Part shown: in pieces, positions 8,233 to 16,140 of the stretch
How the letters are laid out: every line of letters begins with the position of its first letter
How positions within the stretch are numbered: position 1 is the stretch's first letter
Notes under the pieces: model-generated
What the model was told of the DNA's origin: nothing
The model's database searches: none
The model's input: the letters and a program-made list of their open reading frames with translations, nothing else
Translations under genes and position numbers: made by a program
NCBI GenBank assembly: GCA_031395645.1
Contig: JANNJM010000054.1
Location: forward strand, 1 to 64,000
Source: SHZI01 sp031395645
GTDB lineage: Bacteria; Pseudomonadota; Gammaproteobacteria; Steroidobacterales; GCA-2729495
Reading direction: 5' to 3'
Length of the DNA stretch: 64,000 nucleotides

Positions 8233-10298
8233 GTCCGTTCCTTGAGTGCAAACCACGCGCGCAGCACTTCCGCCACGCTCCACGCCTGCGCGCAGCAGCC
8301 TCGCGGCCGGTGCGGAGCGTCGCCGTCAAAAATCTCGCTGATACTGCCGACGCAGGCTTCGGCCAGGTGGCTGCCGATACCGGCGAGCACCGACTGCGCC
8401 TCCTCGCGCCTGCCGTGCACGCGGAAGTGGGCCAGCGCAAAAGGTCCCAGCAGCCAGGACCACACCGTTCCCTGGTGGTAGGCGCCATCGCGCTCGACCG
8501 GGCCGCCGGCATAGGTGCCCAGGTAGCCGGGCTGCCCCACCGCCAGACTGCGCAGGCCCATGGGCGTCAGGAGTTCCCGCTGACAGGTCGCAACGACCGC
8601 CGCGGCCTGGTCGGGTTCGAGCAGGTCGGAGGGCAGCGACACGGCAAAGATCTGGTTGGGCCGCAACGACGCGTCATTGCCGTTCGGTCCGTCCACGACG
8701 TCGTAGAGATAGCCGCCATCGGCATACCAGAAGCGCTGGCGGAAGGAATCCCGGACACGGGCGGCGTGACCCGCATACCGCGGCGCGAGTGCCAAATCTC
8801 CCAGGAGTTCGCCGAGCTTCGTCATGACGGTCAGGGCGTGATGCCACAGGGCGTTGATTTCAACAGGCTTGCCGATGCGTGGGGTAACCACCCAGTCGCC
8901 AACCTTGGCGTCCATCCAGGTGAGCTGCACACCCGGCTCTCCCGCACGCAGCAGGCCGTCTGCGGGATCGACGCCAATGCCGTGCCGCGTGCCGCGGAAA
9001 TGCCAGTCGATGATCTCGATCAGCCGGGGCCACAGCTCACGCACGAGGTCCAAGTCTCCCGTCGCCTGCAGGTAGGCCTCCACGGCATGGAAGTACCAGA
9101 GGGTGGCGTCGACGGTGTTGTATTCCGGTGCAGCCCCGCCATCGGGAAAGCGGTTGGGCAGCATGCCCTCGCTGAGGTGCTCAGCGAAGGTCCGCAGGAT
9201 TCGTGCGGCGATTTCAGGCCGACCGGTGGGCAGCGTCAGCCCCGGCAACGCGATCATCGTGTCGCGTCCCCAGTCGCCAAACCACGGGTAACCCGCGATA
9301 ACGGTGGCGCCCTGGCCGCTGCCACTACCGCGCGCCACGATGAACTGGTCGGCAGCGAGCGTTAGCTGGCGCACCCAGCCCGGCTCGCGGACCGCAGGCA
9401 GCAGGAGCGTGGCACGCCGTCGCTGATCGGCACGGAGAGCGGCAGACGGCGCGTCGACTGCCCCGGGTTCGGCCGTGCAGACGAACGTGGCCGTGCCGCC
9501 CACCTCCAGATCGATGAGGAACTCGCCGGGTCTGAAGAGATCTTCGGTGCTGTCCAGGCCCCGTTCGGCTTCGAGCCTGTGGTGGAAATTCCAGAACCAG
9601 TCACCGCGGAGCTCACAAGTCGCCTCGGCACACAGCAGCCGGTACGGACGGGCCCCCGGGAAGGCATCGACGCGGATACCGTCAGGCACCAGCGTAGTTC
9701 CCAGCTGCCAGCCGCCCCGGGAGTGCGCGTGATAATCACGGTACGTGCACAGCGGCGAGAGCCGCAGCCGCAGTGGCCCACTCGCACTCTCCAGGTGGAA
9801 TTGCACGTAAGTCGTGTTGGCGGCCTGCCCCATCCAGATCGTCTGGGTGAGCCGCGCATCGCCGATGGCGAAGGTCCACGTCGGGATGCCGGCGTTGAGG
9901 AGAAACGACTCGTGGTAGCGGCAACCGTCCGGATGCACGGTGCCGCCGGCATACTCCTGCGTACTGAGACCGTGGGTCCGGCCCTGATAGTCGGCGTGGA
10001 CATCGAGGGAGGCCACGAGAACGGTACGGCCGAGCGGCGGCTCCAGGGCCGCCACCAGCAACCCGTGGTAGCGGCGGGTGGCCGCGCCGGCGACAGTCCC
10101 GGACGCGTAGCCCCCCTGGCCGTTGGTCTGAAGCCATTCTCGTTCAACCGCCGCACCGAAGTGACCGCAGGTGGCCCGGTCAAGGTCCATCCGGGGAACC
10201 CCATCGGCTGGGCGGAGAGCGGCGTTGCGGTCGGGCGCTGGTGGCGCTGTGCGTTTCGGTACTGCGCGATTCGTTCTGGTACTTACGGCCATGCTCAT
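8229..10298 (-). CDS. Amylo-alpha-1,6-glucosidase (glycogen debranching type)
   Basis: This 689-residue protein has the bacterial/archaeal debranching-enzyme N-domain ('EWLQTNGQGGYASGTVAG', about residues 50-110) followed by an (alpha/alpha)6 C-domain. The C-domain includes 'AGYPWFGDWGRDTMIALPG' (about 350-370) with the acidic residues used by the GH133-type family. It would cleave alpha-1,6 branches in glycogen-like or related glucans in the cytoplasm. Three bases separate it from the SMP-30 gene, and its stop overlaps the start of the glucosidase. No separate glycogen synthase or branching gene is in the window. Confidence 0.85.
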   Translation of the reverse strand: MSMAVSTRTNRAVPKRTAPPAPDRNAALRPADGVPRMDLDRATCGHFGAAVEREWLQTNGQGGYASGTVAGAATRRYHGLLVAALEPPLGRTVLVASLDVHADYQGRTHGLSTQEYAGGTVHPDGCRYHESFLLNAGIPTWTFAIGDARLTQTIWMGQAANTTYVQFHLESASGPLRLRLSPLCTYRDYHAHSRGGWQLGTTLVPDGIRVDAFPGARPYRLLCAEATCELRGDWFWNFHHRLEAERGLDSTEDLFRPGEFLIDLEVGGTATFVCTAEPGAVDAPSAALRADQRRRATLLLPAVREPGWVRQLTLAADQFIVARGSGSGQGATVIAGYPWFGDWGRDTMIALPGLTLPTGRPEIAARILRTFAEHLSEGMLPNRFPDGGAAPEYNTVDATLWYFHAVEAYLQATGDLDLVRELWPRLIEIIDWHFRGTRHGIGVDPADGLLRAGEPGVQLTWMDAKVGDWVVTPRIGKPVEINALWHHALTVMTKLGELLGDLALAPRYAGHAARVRDSFRQRFWYADGGYLYDVVDGPNGNDASLRPNQIFAVSLPSDLLEPDQAAAVVATCQRELLTPMGLRSLAVGQPGYLGTYAGGPVERDGAYHQGTVWSWLLGPFALAHFRVHGRREEAQSVLAGIGSHLAEACVGSISEIFDGDAPHRPRGCCAQAWSVAEVLRAWFALKERT

Positions 10299-10301
10299 TC
10301 C

Positions 10302-11963
10302 TCAGTTGGCGGCACGAATCAGTTTCGACGGCGGCCGGATACCCGCGACGAGCAGTGGCAGGCGGTAGAGCGTACTCCGGGCGGTCAGGTAGAGGGTACG
10401 TCCGTCGGCACCACCCCAGGCAAAATTGGCGGCGAGCCGCGGGGCCTTCAGCGTACCGAGGTGCTTGCCCTCCGGGGACAGTATCCAGAGGCCGCCAGGG
10501 CCGGAAACATACAGATTACCGAGGACGTCCACCTTCAGGCCATCCAGGGCTTCCTCGCCCCGCGCTCCGCCCATGTCGAAGAAGACCGTACCGCTGCCCA
10601 GCGTCCCGTTGCGTTTGACGGGATAGCGCGTCACGACCTTAAGCGCCGGATCCCAGTTGGTTACGTACAGATAGCGCTCATCCGGCGAGAAGGCGATGCC
10701 GTTCGGACCCTTCAGTTCACGGGCCAGCAGTTCGGTACGGCCGTTGACAACCCGATAGACGCCGTTCCAGGCCAGTTCCTTACGCGGGTCCGCGTCGAAT
10801 TTCGGCAGCCCGAAGGGCGGATCCGTGAAATAGAGAATGCCGTCGGAGCGGTAGACGAGATCGTTGGGGCTGTTGAGGCGCCGGCCCTCGAACCCGTCGG
10901 CAAGCACCGTCAGGCGTCCGTCAGCTTCAAGGCGCGTCACGCGGCGATTGCCGTGCTCGTCGATGGTCAGGCGCCCCTGGGGGTCCAGCGTCAGGCCATT
11001 GGACCCGGGCTGACTGTACTCGGCAATGTCGGATCCTGCGTAGCCGCTGCGGTCCCGGAACACCGAGAGGCCGTCTTGCTCGCTCCAGGCGTAAATGCGG
11101 TTCCGGTTCGGATCGCTGAACAGCAGGTGACCGCCCTCGGCGCTCCGGTCCGCGACCCACACCGGGCCCTCGATAAAGCTGAAACCTTCCGCCAGCTTGA
11201 AGAGCTTGGTGTTGGGGGGAACAATGGCATCCAGCGCCGGATCGAGACGTTCGACCGTAACGTTCACTTCCTGGGGCGGCACCGCAACGGGTCCGGCCTC
11301 TCCTGCAGAAGCCATGAACAGCAGACGCGCCGTTCGTATCCAGATGTAGTTGGGCGGCGCGTCCGAAATGGGGCCGTTGATGCCAAAGATGGCAAGCTGG
11401 ATCTGCTGCCCGGGCTGCACGTCACGGCCAATCACGAGACGGTTAGCGGCGTTCCAGCCGGCAACGACCGAGCCGCCGGTTTGTCCGGCTGCGCGGGGCA
11501 GTTCACCGTCGACCCAGACTTCCGCGTAGTCATCAAGCGAGGTCTCGAGCACGACGGTCAAGCCACGCGTCGACGCGGTGGTGGTTGGCACCTGCTCCGG
11601 GATCGTGATCCGGACCCGGTACCAGTTGAAGGACACGCGGCCTTTGCCCCGACGTTCCGCCAGGGTGTCAGGGCCCAGCCGCTGCCAGGCAGAATCGTCG
11701 TAGTCGCGGGCCCCGGCACGCGGGCTCAGGTCCCAGCTCGCGGTGGCCGGGCCGGTGGGCTGACCGGCGGCGTCCGGCTGGGGAAATGTGATCGGCTTGA
11801 GCTCCGCGTCCGCGTAGCGCCACTCTGCGTTGACCAGTTTCGCGCCGCCGGCCGTATTGAGCTCGATCACAGCCAGCGGGTCGGCGGCATAGGCAGAACT
11901 TGCCAGCAGCAGCACCCCGAGAACGGCAGCAACCACATGGCCGGGTGTCCTGTCCGCGCTCAT
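10302..11963 (-). CDS. Secreted SMP-30/gluconolactonase-family protein
   Basis: The 553-residue protein has a Sec signal peptide ending near SSAYA. An extra beta-sandwich region (about 30-230) precedes a six-bladed beta-propeller of the SMP-30/gluconolactonase/LRE type (about 250-530). The propeller has family segments such as 'FIEGPVWV', 'SNGLTLDPQGRL', 'LNSPNDLVYRSDG' and 'GPNGIAFSPDERYLYVTN'. These are calcium-dependent lactone hydrolases. Its ATG overlaps the GlcG stop (ATGA). A periplasmic lactonase fits with sugar oxidation, but the other enzymes here look cytoplasmic, so the pathway may be split across the inner membrane. Confidence 0.82.
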   Translation of the reverse strand: MSADRTPGHVVAAVLGVLLLASSAYAADPLAVIELNTAGGAKLVNAEWRYADAELKPITFPQPDAAGQPTGPATASWDLSPRAGARDYDDSAWQRLGPDTLAERRGKGRVSFNWYRVRITIPEQVPTTTASTRGLTVVLETSLDDYAEVWVDGELPRAAGQTGGSVVAGWNAANRLVIGRDVQPGQQIQLAIFGINGPISDAPPNYIWIRTARLLFMASAGEAGPVAVPPQEVNVTVERLDPALDAIVPPNTKLFKLAEGFSFIEGPVWVADRSAEGGHLLFSDPNRNRIYAWSEQDGLSVFRDRSGYAGSDIAEYSQPGSNGLTLDPQGRLTIDEHGNRRVTRLEADGRLTVLADGFEGRRLNSPNDLVYRSDGILYFTDPPFGLPKFDADPRKELAWNGVYRVVNGRTELLARELKGPNGIAFSPDERYLYVTNWDPALKVVTRYPVKRNGTLGSGTVFFDMGGARGEEALDGLKVDVLGNLYVSGPGGLWILSPEGKHLGTLKAPRLAANFAWGGADGRTLYLTARSTLYRLPLLVAGIRPPSKLIRAAN

Positions 11964-12517
11964 CGGGCCGGCTCCGGCACGGCGGGCAGAGCGGCTGCGC
12001 CAGCGGTCGCGACCTCTTCATCCTGCTGAGCGCTCGAGGCACCGCTCACGCCAATGGCACCGATTACCACGCCGTTGCGCCTGAGGGGCAACCCACCCTG
12101 GAGTGGCGTGAAGGGCGTGACGTCAGGCAGAGCCACCATGGTTACCCGCCCCTCATTCACCGTTTTCTCAAACGCGCTCGTGGGTTTCTGGAACAGCGCA
12201 GCCGTTCGCGCTTTGCCGGTCGAGACCGCGGCCGCGGCCGGAAAGGTCCCGTCCAGGCGCTCGAGGTAGATCAGCAGGCCACCCGCGTCGACGACGGCGA
12301 TCGCGCCGCCCGGCGCGGCGTGGGCATGGGCATACTCAAGTGCCGCCGAAGCGACCGCCTTGGCATCCGCGAGGGACAGCGGCGCAGCCAGGGGGGCCCT
12401 CGGCAGCGGCCGGTCTGCCGCCCAGACCGTGCTGACGGTCAGCGCACTGATCAATGCGCCGGCCAGAAATCCGGCCTGCAGGCCGGGGCGCCAGTGGGAT
12501 CGGCAGGTCGTCTGCAT
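11960..12517 (-). CDS. Exported GlcG/HbpS-family protein
   Basis: The 185-residue protein has a signal peptide (cleavage near VWAAD) and one GlcG/HbpS domain. The typical 'AKAVASAALEYAHAHAAPGG', 'AVVDAGGLLIYLERLDGT' and 'GVVIGAIGVSGASS' segments are present. The family is linked to heme or corrinoid binding and to oxidised two- and three-carbon metabolism; its enzymatic role is unclear. The stop overlaps the SMP-30 start, and 24 bases separate it from the nucleotidyltransferase upstream. Confidence 0.78.
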   Translation of the reverse strand: MQTTCRSHWRPGLQAGFLAGALISALTVSTVWAADRPLPRAPLAAPLSLADAKAVASAALEYAHAHAAPGGAIAVVDAGGLLIYLERLDGTFPAAAAVSTGKARTAALFQKPTSAFEKTVNEGRVTMVALPDVTPFTPLQGGLPLRRNGVVIGAIGVSGASSAQQDEEVATAGAAALPAVPEPAR

Positions 12518-12541
12518 ACTGCTCTCCTTCAGGGTGGTGTT

Positions 12542-13504
12542 TCAGGCCGTCGCCTGCAACCGCATCTGTGCGGAAGCAAGGTTCACGAACGGCAGGGTGG
12601 GTCCGGGTGACTGGCGACGCCGGCTGGGCAGACGCTGCAGTGTGCGGGCCACGCGCGCGGGTGTGCCCAGGTCACTCCAGCCACAGGCTTCGACGGGCAG
12701 CAGCCGGAGACGATCCTCCGAGCCTGAGATCACGTGCCGGGAGAAGTCGAGGTCGGGAAGGCGGTCGTAGAGCCGGTGCAATTCCCGCCCACCACGGGCG
12801 TGGTCCTCGCGGATGGCGTCGATCATCGCCAGCACCACCTCGGGATAGTCGTTGGCGTAGAGATCCAGCAGCGTCTGGCCACCCGCCGCCATGATGAAAC
12901 TGTTCCACACGCCGCCCGCGCGGAGCAGTTTTTCTGCAACGGCTGCCGGCGGCTTTTCGACGAAATTAGCCACCTGGAACAAGTCAGAACCAACGGCGGC
13001 CCCGGGCTGGATGTAGCCGAGCTCGGGATCCGCCTCGTCCGGGGTGATGCCCAGCAGAAGCAAGTGGTCGGGATGGGTGGCGACGGCGCGCATCGCCTGC
13101 CGCATCCCTCCGATCAGCGCCCGCTCGTCGCGCACGAAGTGATCCGAAGGCATGATGAGGATGCGCGCCGCAGGATCCTGGTCGAGGACACGCAGCGCCG
13201 GCAACAAGATGCCGTTCGCCGTACCGCGATTGCGCGGTTGCACGACGAGATTGCGTTCCGGCAGCAGGCCCTGGAACGAATGCCACCACTGACGGTGGCT
13301 CTCGGCGACGATGCAGACGATGTGCTCCTCATCCGTGATGGCGAGGGCCCGGTCGAGCGTTTCCCCGAGGAGCGTCTGGCCGCCGCTCAGCGAACAAAAC
13401 TGTTTGGGAACCGGGATGCCGCGCGCATCGGTAGTTAGTGACTGCAGGCGGCGGCCGTCCCCTCCCGCCAGCACGATCACCCAGTCTGCTCCTGTCCTGT
13501 TCAT
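12542..13504 (-). CDS. Mannose-1-phosphate guanylyltransferase-like sugar nucleotidyltransferase
   Basis: I start this at the ATG at 13504, which follows an AGGGGG ribosome-binding site, giving 320 residues. The N-terminus has the nucleotidyltransferase signature 'LAGGDGRRLQSLT', followed by 'PKQFCSLSGGQTLLGET', 'MPSDHF' and 'FVEKP'. It would make GDP-mannose or a related NDP-sugar in the cytoplasm. It is the first gene of the ten-gene minus-strand operon that ends at NDH-2. A perfect 11-bp hairpin between it and the bufferin gene upstream may separate the two transcripts. Confidence 0.82.
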   Translation of the reverse strand: MNRTGADWVIVLAGGDGRRLQSLTTDARGIPVPKQFCSLSGGQTLLGETLDRALAITDEEHIVCIVAESHRQWWHSFQGLLPERNLVVQPRNRGTANGILLPALRVLDQDPAARILIMPSDHFVRDERALIGGMRQAMRAVATHPDHLLLLGITPDEADPELGYIQPGAAVGSDLFQVANFVEKPPAAVAEKLLRAGGVWNSFIMAAGGQTLLDLYANDYPEVVLAMIDAIREDHARGGRELHRLYDRLPDLDFSRHVISGSEDRLRLLPVEACGWSDLGTPARVARTLQRLPSRRRQSPGPTLPFVNLASAQMRLQATA

Positions 13505-13547
13505 TGGTATTCCCCCTGTGGTCGTCACACGACGCTGCTGAGGTTGC

Positions 13548-13575
13548 GGCACCGCGGATCGGGCCGCGGTGCCGG
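13548..13575 (-). terminator. 11-bp perfect hairpin after orphan bufA1
   Basis: The arms CGGCACCGCGG (13548-13558) and its exact complement (13565-13575) flank a six-base loop, starting 6 bases after the bufA1 stop on the minus strand. No T-tract follows. It is a stem that could stop or protect the bufA1 transcript, not a textbook intrinsic terminator. Confidence 0.5.
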
Positions 13576-13581
13576 ATTTCC

Positions 13582-13872
13582 TCAGCCCTTCTTTTTCGCC
13601 GGGGTTGGGTCAACCACCTTGACCACGCGGGCGCCACTGATCTTCTGGCAGGTGCCCTTGGGCAGGTAGATCCAGGCTTCGGGATGGTTGTCGACGGTGA
13701 CGTGGCTGTGGCACGCGTTGGTCGATGTGGCGCAATCGTTCTGGCCTGCCCGGATGACGCCGGCGCACTGCTCCTTGCCGGCATTCGCATCGGCAGCCTG
13801 CGCGGTGACCGCGGCCGCGGACAGCAGGGTCGCGACGGCAGTGGCAATGAGTGTGTGGTTGCTGAGCTTCAT
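13582..13872 (-). CDS. bufA1: Orphan BufA1-family (DUF2282) bufferin precursor
   Basis: The 96-residue precursor has a Sec signal peptide (to about VTAQA) and four cysteines at 36, 47, 54 and 75. The spacing C-x10-C-x6-C-x20-C is identical to the bufA1 of the operon at 17.8 kb. Bufferins are ribosomally made peptides modified at cysteine by the BufB/BufC enzyme pair, and they bind copper in the periplasm. No modification genes adjoin this copy, so it probably uses BufB/BufC encoded 3 kb away (inference). A sigma-54 promoter lies about 70 bases upstream and an AGGAG site (CAGGAGAC) precedes the ATG. A lysine-rich tail ends the protein. Confidence 0.85.
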   Translation of the reverse strand: MKLSNHTLIATAVATLLSAAAVTAQAADANAGKEQCAGVIRAGQNDCATSTNACHSHVTVDNHPEAWIYLPKGTCQKISGARVVKVVDPTPAKKKG

Positions 13873-13943
13873 GGTGCGATGTCTCCTGATCGTCAGTGGT
13901 TGTGGTGGTGCGGACTTTCGTTGATGTCCCGCAGGAGACTCTT

Positions 13944-13959
13944 TGCAACCGCCGTGCCA
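13944..13959 (-). promoter_or_regulatory. Sigma-54 (-24/-12) promoter of orphan bufA1
   Basis: Read on the minus strand the element is TGGCACGGCGGTTGCA, an exact match to TGGCAC-N5-TTGCA with 10 bases between the invariant GG and GC. The predicted start is near 13933, leaving a leader of about 60 bases before the bufA1 ATG. Transcription would need a sigma-54 activator; one is encoded at 22415-24313. Confidence 0.8.
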
Positions 13960-14252
13960 GCCACCCGACGCGACCAGGTCTACGAAGCTAAAGTCATGCT
14001 TTTATTGATATTTTGTTTTCGATGCGCGAAACCACCGGTTGGCCAGGACCCCCCGGTTTCAAGTGCCTGCCGCAACCGCCGGTGGGCAGCCCACCTCCAG
14101 CGGCGACGTCACCCGGTACCGGAAATCGGGAATGCAGAGACACGCGTGCCGGGCATTTGCCCGGCACGGTGTGCGCGACGTGCGCAGGAAACGCCTGGCA
14201 ACTGGCTTCCGGTGGCCAGGAGCCACATAGGAGCCATCAGGAACTGCAACAC
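13960..14252. other. Intergenic stretch between bufA1 promoter and tRNA-Leu
   Basis: No protein gene is visible. It includes an AT-rich patch near 14000-14020 and a perfect palindrome GGTGGGCAGCCCACC at 14081-14095, about 155 bases upstream of the predicted bufA1 start, which could be an activator site. There is also a hairpin with 10-bp arms at 14145-14154 and 14159-14168 (loop ATTT). Either could be regulatory. Confidence 0.5.
14145..14168. repeat. 10-bp perfect hairpin upstream of tRNA-Leu
   Basis: CGTGCCGGGC, loop ATTT, then its exact complement. It lies 84 bases before the tRNA with no T-tract on either side. The function is unknown. Confidence 0.45.
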
Positions 14253-14339
14253 GCCGGTGTGGCGAAACTGGTAGACGCACGGGACTCAAAATCCCGCGGC
14301 CGCGAGGTCGTGTCAGTTCGAGTCTGACCACCGGCACCA
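14253..14339 (+). tRNA. tRNA-Leu (anticodon CAA)
   Basis: The 87-base gene has a 7-bp acceptor stem (GCCGGTG with CACCGGC). The D-arm segment is 'GGCGAAACTGGTAGACGC'. The anticodon stem is CGGGA/TCCCG with loop CTCAAAA, giving anticodon CAA. A long variable arm is typical of tRNA-Leu, and the T-loop is TTCGAGT. The 3' A-CCA is encoded. It reads UUG codons. No integrase or attachment repeat is visible next to it. Confidence 0.95.
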
Positions 14340-14431
14340 ACTAACGAGTACATCCAGGCGACGCATGGAACACATGATCCAGTTCACATCGATCTGAGTA
14401 CAGGTCTTCTATTGACTGGTCTGGTTGAGTA

Positions 14432-14734
14432 TCAAGGGTTTTCAATTCTTGCGACCCAGTAATCCGGTTCACGGTGCTGGTGTGCGACCGCAATGACGTA
14501 AACGTGGTCGCTCTCAACCGAATAGAGCAACTTGTAGGGAAAACGGCTCGTTGTAAGCCGCCGAATTTCGCCGCGCTCAATGGGACAGGATAGTGGCCAG
14601 GATCGTATGCGGCGCAAGGCGGATTTCACTTCTTCCCGGAACTGGGGGCCCAGTGCCGGAAACTGCTGGCGGTAATACCGTTCAGCTTCCTCAAATTCCT
14701 GTCGCGCCTCGGGCGAAAAGATCACCCGCATCAA
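14432..14734 (-). CDS. RelE/ParE-family toxin
   Basis: The 100-residue protein has the ParE fold signature: 'FSPEARQEFEEAERYYRQQ' near the start, a basic middle, 'FPYKLLYSVESDHVYVIAVAHQHREPDYW' near the end. ParE toxins inhibit gyrase; RelE toxins cut mRNA on ribosomes, and the family call does not decide between them. Its ATG overlaps the stop of the upstream antitoxin (ATGA), the normal antitoxin-first order. It lies just downstream of tRNA-Leu, in the opposite orientation. Confidence 0.82.
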   Translation of the reverse strand: MMRVIFSPEARQEFEEAERYYRQQFPALGPQFREEVKSALRRIRSWPLSCPIERGEIRRLTTSRFPYKLLYSVESDHVYVIAVAHQHREPDYWVARIENP

Positions 14735-14937
14735 AGCGGCCCAAGAATATCTTCCGCAGGAATACCTTTTACTCTGCCGGCACGATAAGCGGCGAGACGC
14801 CGCTCCGCCTCTTCCAGCCAGACCCGGTCAATTTCCGGGTCCGGGTGGTCAAGGCTGTGCAGCACCTCGTCCACCAGCTTGAAACGTTCCGTAGGGTCAA
14901 GTTTCAAGGCCAATGCCACGATCTCCCGTGTGCCCAT
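14731..14937 (-). CDS. Addiction-module antitoxin (TIGR02574-like)
   Basis: From the ATG at 14937 the protein is 68 residues, starting 'MGTREIVALALKLDPTERF' and continuing with the family's 'LVDEVLHSLDHPDPEIDRVW' and 'EAERRLAAYRAGRVKGIPAE' segments. This matches the small antitoxins that pair with ParE-type toxins. A longer reading to 15042 adds residues unlike the family. It is coupled by a four-base overlap to the toxin gene. It would neutralise the toxin and repress its own promoter. Confidence 0.75.
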   Translation of the reverse strand: MGTREIVALALKLDPTERFKLVDEVLHSLDHPDPEIDRVWLEEAERRLAAYRAGRVKGIPAEDILGPL

Positions 14938-15171
14938 CTTCAGACTCCGCAATGAAACAACGTTTGAGTTTACATCGCATGACGGAGCGGAATCAGGCCG
15001 CCAGTCGCCCCGCCCGAAAATCCGGATACCGCCCCGGCCCAAGCAGCATCACCGCCCCAGCGATGAACAGGGAATAGGCATTTCAAACACCCCCTAAGCT
15101 TAAGTCTGCCAGCCCAGGATACCGGCCGCCACGGCCGCCAGGCTGGCCGGTGCTGGCCGGTTGCCCGCCGC

Positions 15172-15189
15172 GCCGGCTCACGAGCCGGC
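15172..15189. repeat. 8-bp palindrome at gene end
   Basis: GCCGGCTC, AC, then GAGCCGGC form a perfect palindrome spanning the stop codon of the small gene at 15178-15462. It may be a 3'-end hairpin; no T-tract follows. Confidence 0.4.
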
Positions 15190-15462
15190 AAATCTCCCCG
15201 CTGCCGCCGGATTTGTGCAGCGCGGACCGCCACCCGCACAGCCGGCAACCCCCGGCGTCGTGAACCCGACCCGGGCCGCGGCGTCCAGCGGGGCGACACC
15301 GGCCGCTGCGAGCGCCGGTGCGATGGCGAGCAGCCGGTCGAACGCCACCTGCTTACGGGCTTTCGTGGCCAGGAAGTCCACGAAAGCCTCGACCTCGGCA
15401 CGCCGCTCGGGGGGCAGTGCCTTCAGCTTCTCAAGCAGCAGTTGTTCGGCCTGGGCGTTCAT
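15178..15462 (-). CDS. Putative antitoxin-like small protein, possibly decayed
   Basis: The ATG at 15462 follows AGGAG by seven bases and gives 94 residues. The first 45 residues, with 'EQLLLEKLKALPPERRAEVE' and 'AFVDFLATKARKQ', resemble the helical N-terminus of small DUF2281-like antitoxins. After about residue 60 the sequence becomes Gly/Ala/Cys-rich and unlike the family, which suggests a frameshift or replacement of the tail. No toxin partner adjoins it. It may be a remnant of a toxin-antitoxin locus. Confidence 0.4.
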   Translation of the reverse strand: MNAQAEQLLLEKLKALPPERRAEVEAFVDFLATKARKQVAFDRLLAIAPALAAAGVAPLDAAARVGFTTPGVAGCAGGGPRCTNPAAAGRFAGS

Positions 15463-15666
15463 GGGCGGCTCCTGGGCGCTGGCTGGCACGCAGCTACAGT
15501 TCGTCGGCGGCGAAAAATCTTAGCACTGGTCCTGCCGCACTTTGGTAGACGGTTCGGCACTTTGCGAGGGCACCGGCTGAATAGATTTGCTAACGCATTG
15601 ATGAAACGGGCTGGAGAGCATTCCTGCGTACTCCGGCGTACACCAGAATAGCGGCAAGTCGAATCT

Positions 15667-16140
15667 CTAATTCTGCCGCGGGAACCAGCGGGCGCCGAAC
15701 CAGTGGTCCAGCGACAGCCGCCCCGGACCGTAAACCGCCAGCACGAGGAGCATGAAGCCCCAGAGGTAGTGCTGCCCGAGAGCCGCTTCGAAGCCCGGCT
15801 GGAGCAAAACATGGGCATAGGAGATAACGGCCATGGCGTTAACGGCAAACAGGCCAATGGCGGCTGCTCGCCCAAACAGGCCGAGAATCAGCAGCACGGG
15901 GAACAACAACTCGCCGAACGTTCCCACGACGGCCGCCAGTCCCGGCGACAACAAGGGCGTGTGGTACTCGTCGCGGAACAGGGCGAGCGTCATGTCCCAG
16001 TCACTGAGCTTGAGGGCGCCGGACTTCAGGAACTGCCAGCTCACCCACCAGCGCGTGCCGAGGGCGACCAGCGGCTGGAGTGCCTCGAGGATCCTGTCGA
16101 GGAGTCCAAGGAGCTGCCCTAAAACGACAGAAATTTTCAT
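15667..16140 (-). CDS. DoxX family membrane protein of bufferin operon
   Basis: The 157-residue protein has four hydrophobic segments and the DoxX features 'LVALGTRWWVSWQFLKSG' near the start and 'PLLSPGLAAVVGTFGELLFPVLLILG' in the middle. DoxX proteins are inner-membrane proteins often linked to redox or thiol chemistry. Its ATG overlaps the bufC stop (ATGA), making it the last gene of bufA1-bufB-bufC-doxX. A DoxX gene is a common companion of bufferin clusters; its role there is not settled. Confidence 0.85.
   Translation of the reverse strand: MKISVVLGQLLGLLDRILEALQPLVALGTRWWVSWQFLKSGALKLSDWDMTLALFRDEYHTPLLSPGLAAVVGTFGELLFPVLLILGLFGRAAAIGLFAVNAMAVISYAHVLLQPGFEAALGQHYLWGFMLLVLAVYGPGRLSLDHWFGARWFPRQN

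Noticed and set aside
9579..12029. Very long plus-strand open frame opposite the debranching and SMP-30 genes
   Set aside because: It is antisense to two well-supported enzymes, lacks any recognisable domain, and its Arg/Gly/Ala-rich composition is typical of the opposite strand of GC-rich genes.
14253..14339. tRNA-Leu as an integration site for a mobile island
   Set aside because: I found no integrase and no direct repeat of the tRNA 3' end nearby. The flanking genes look chromosomal.
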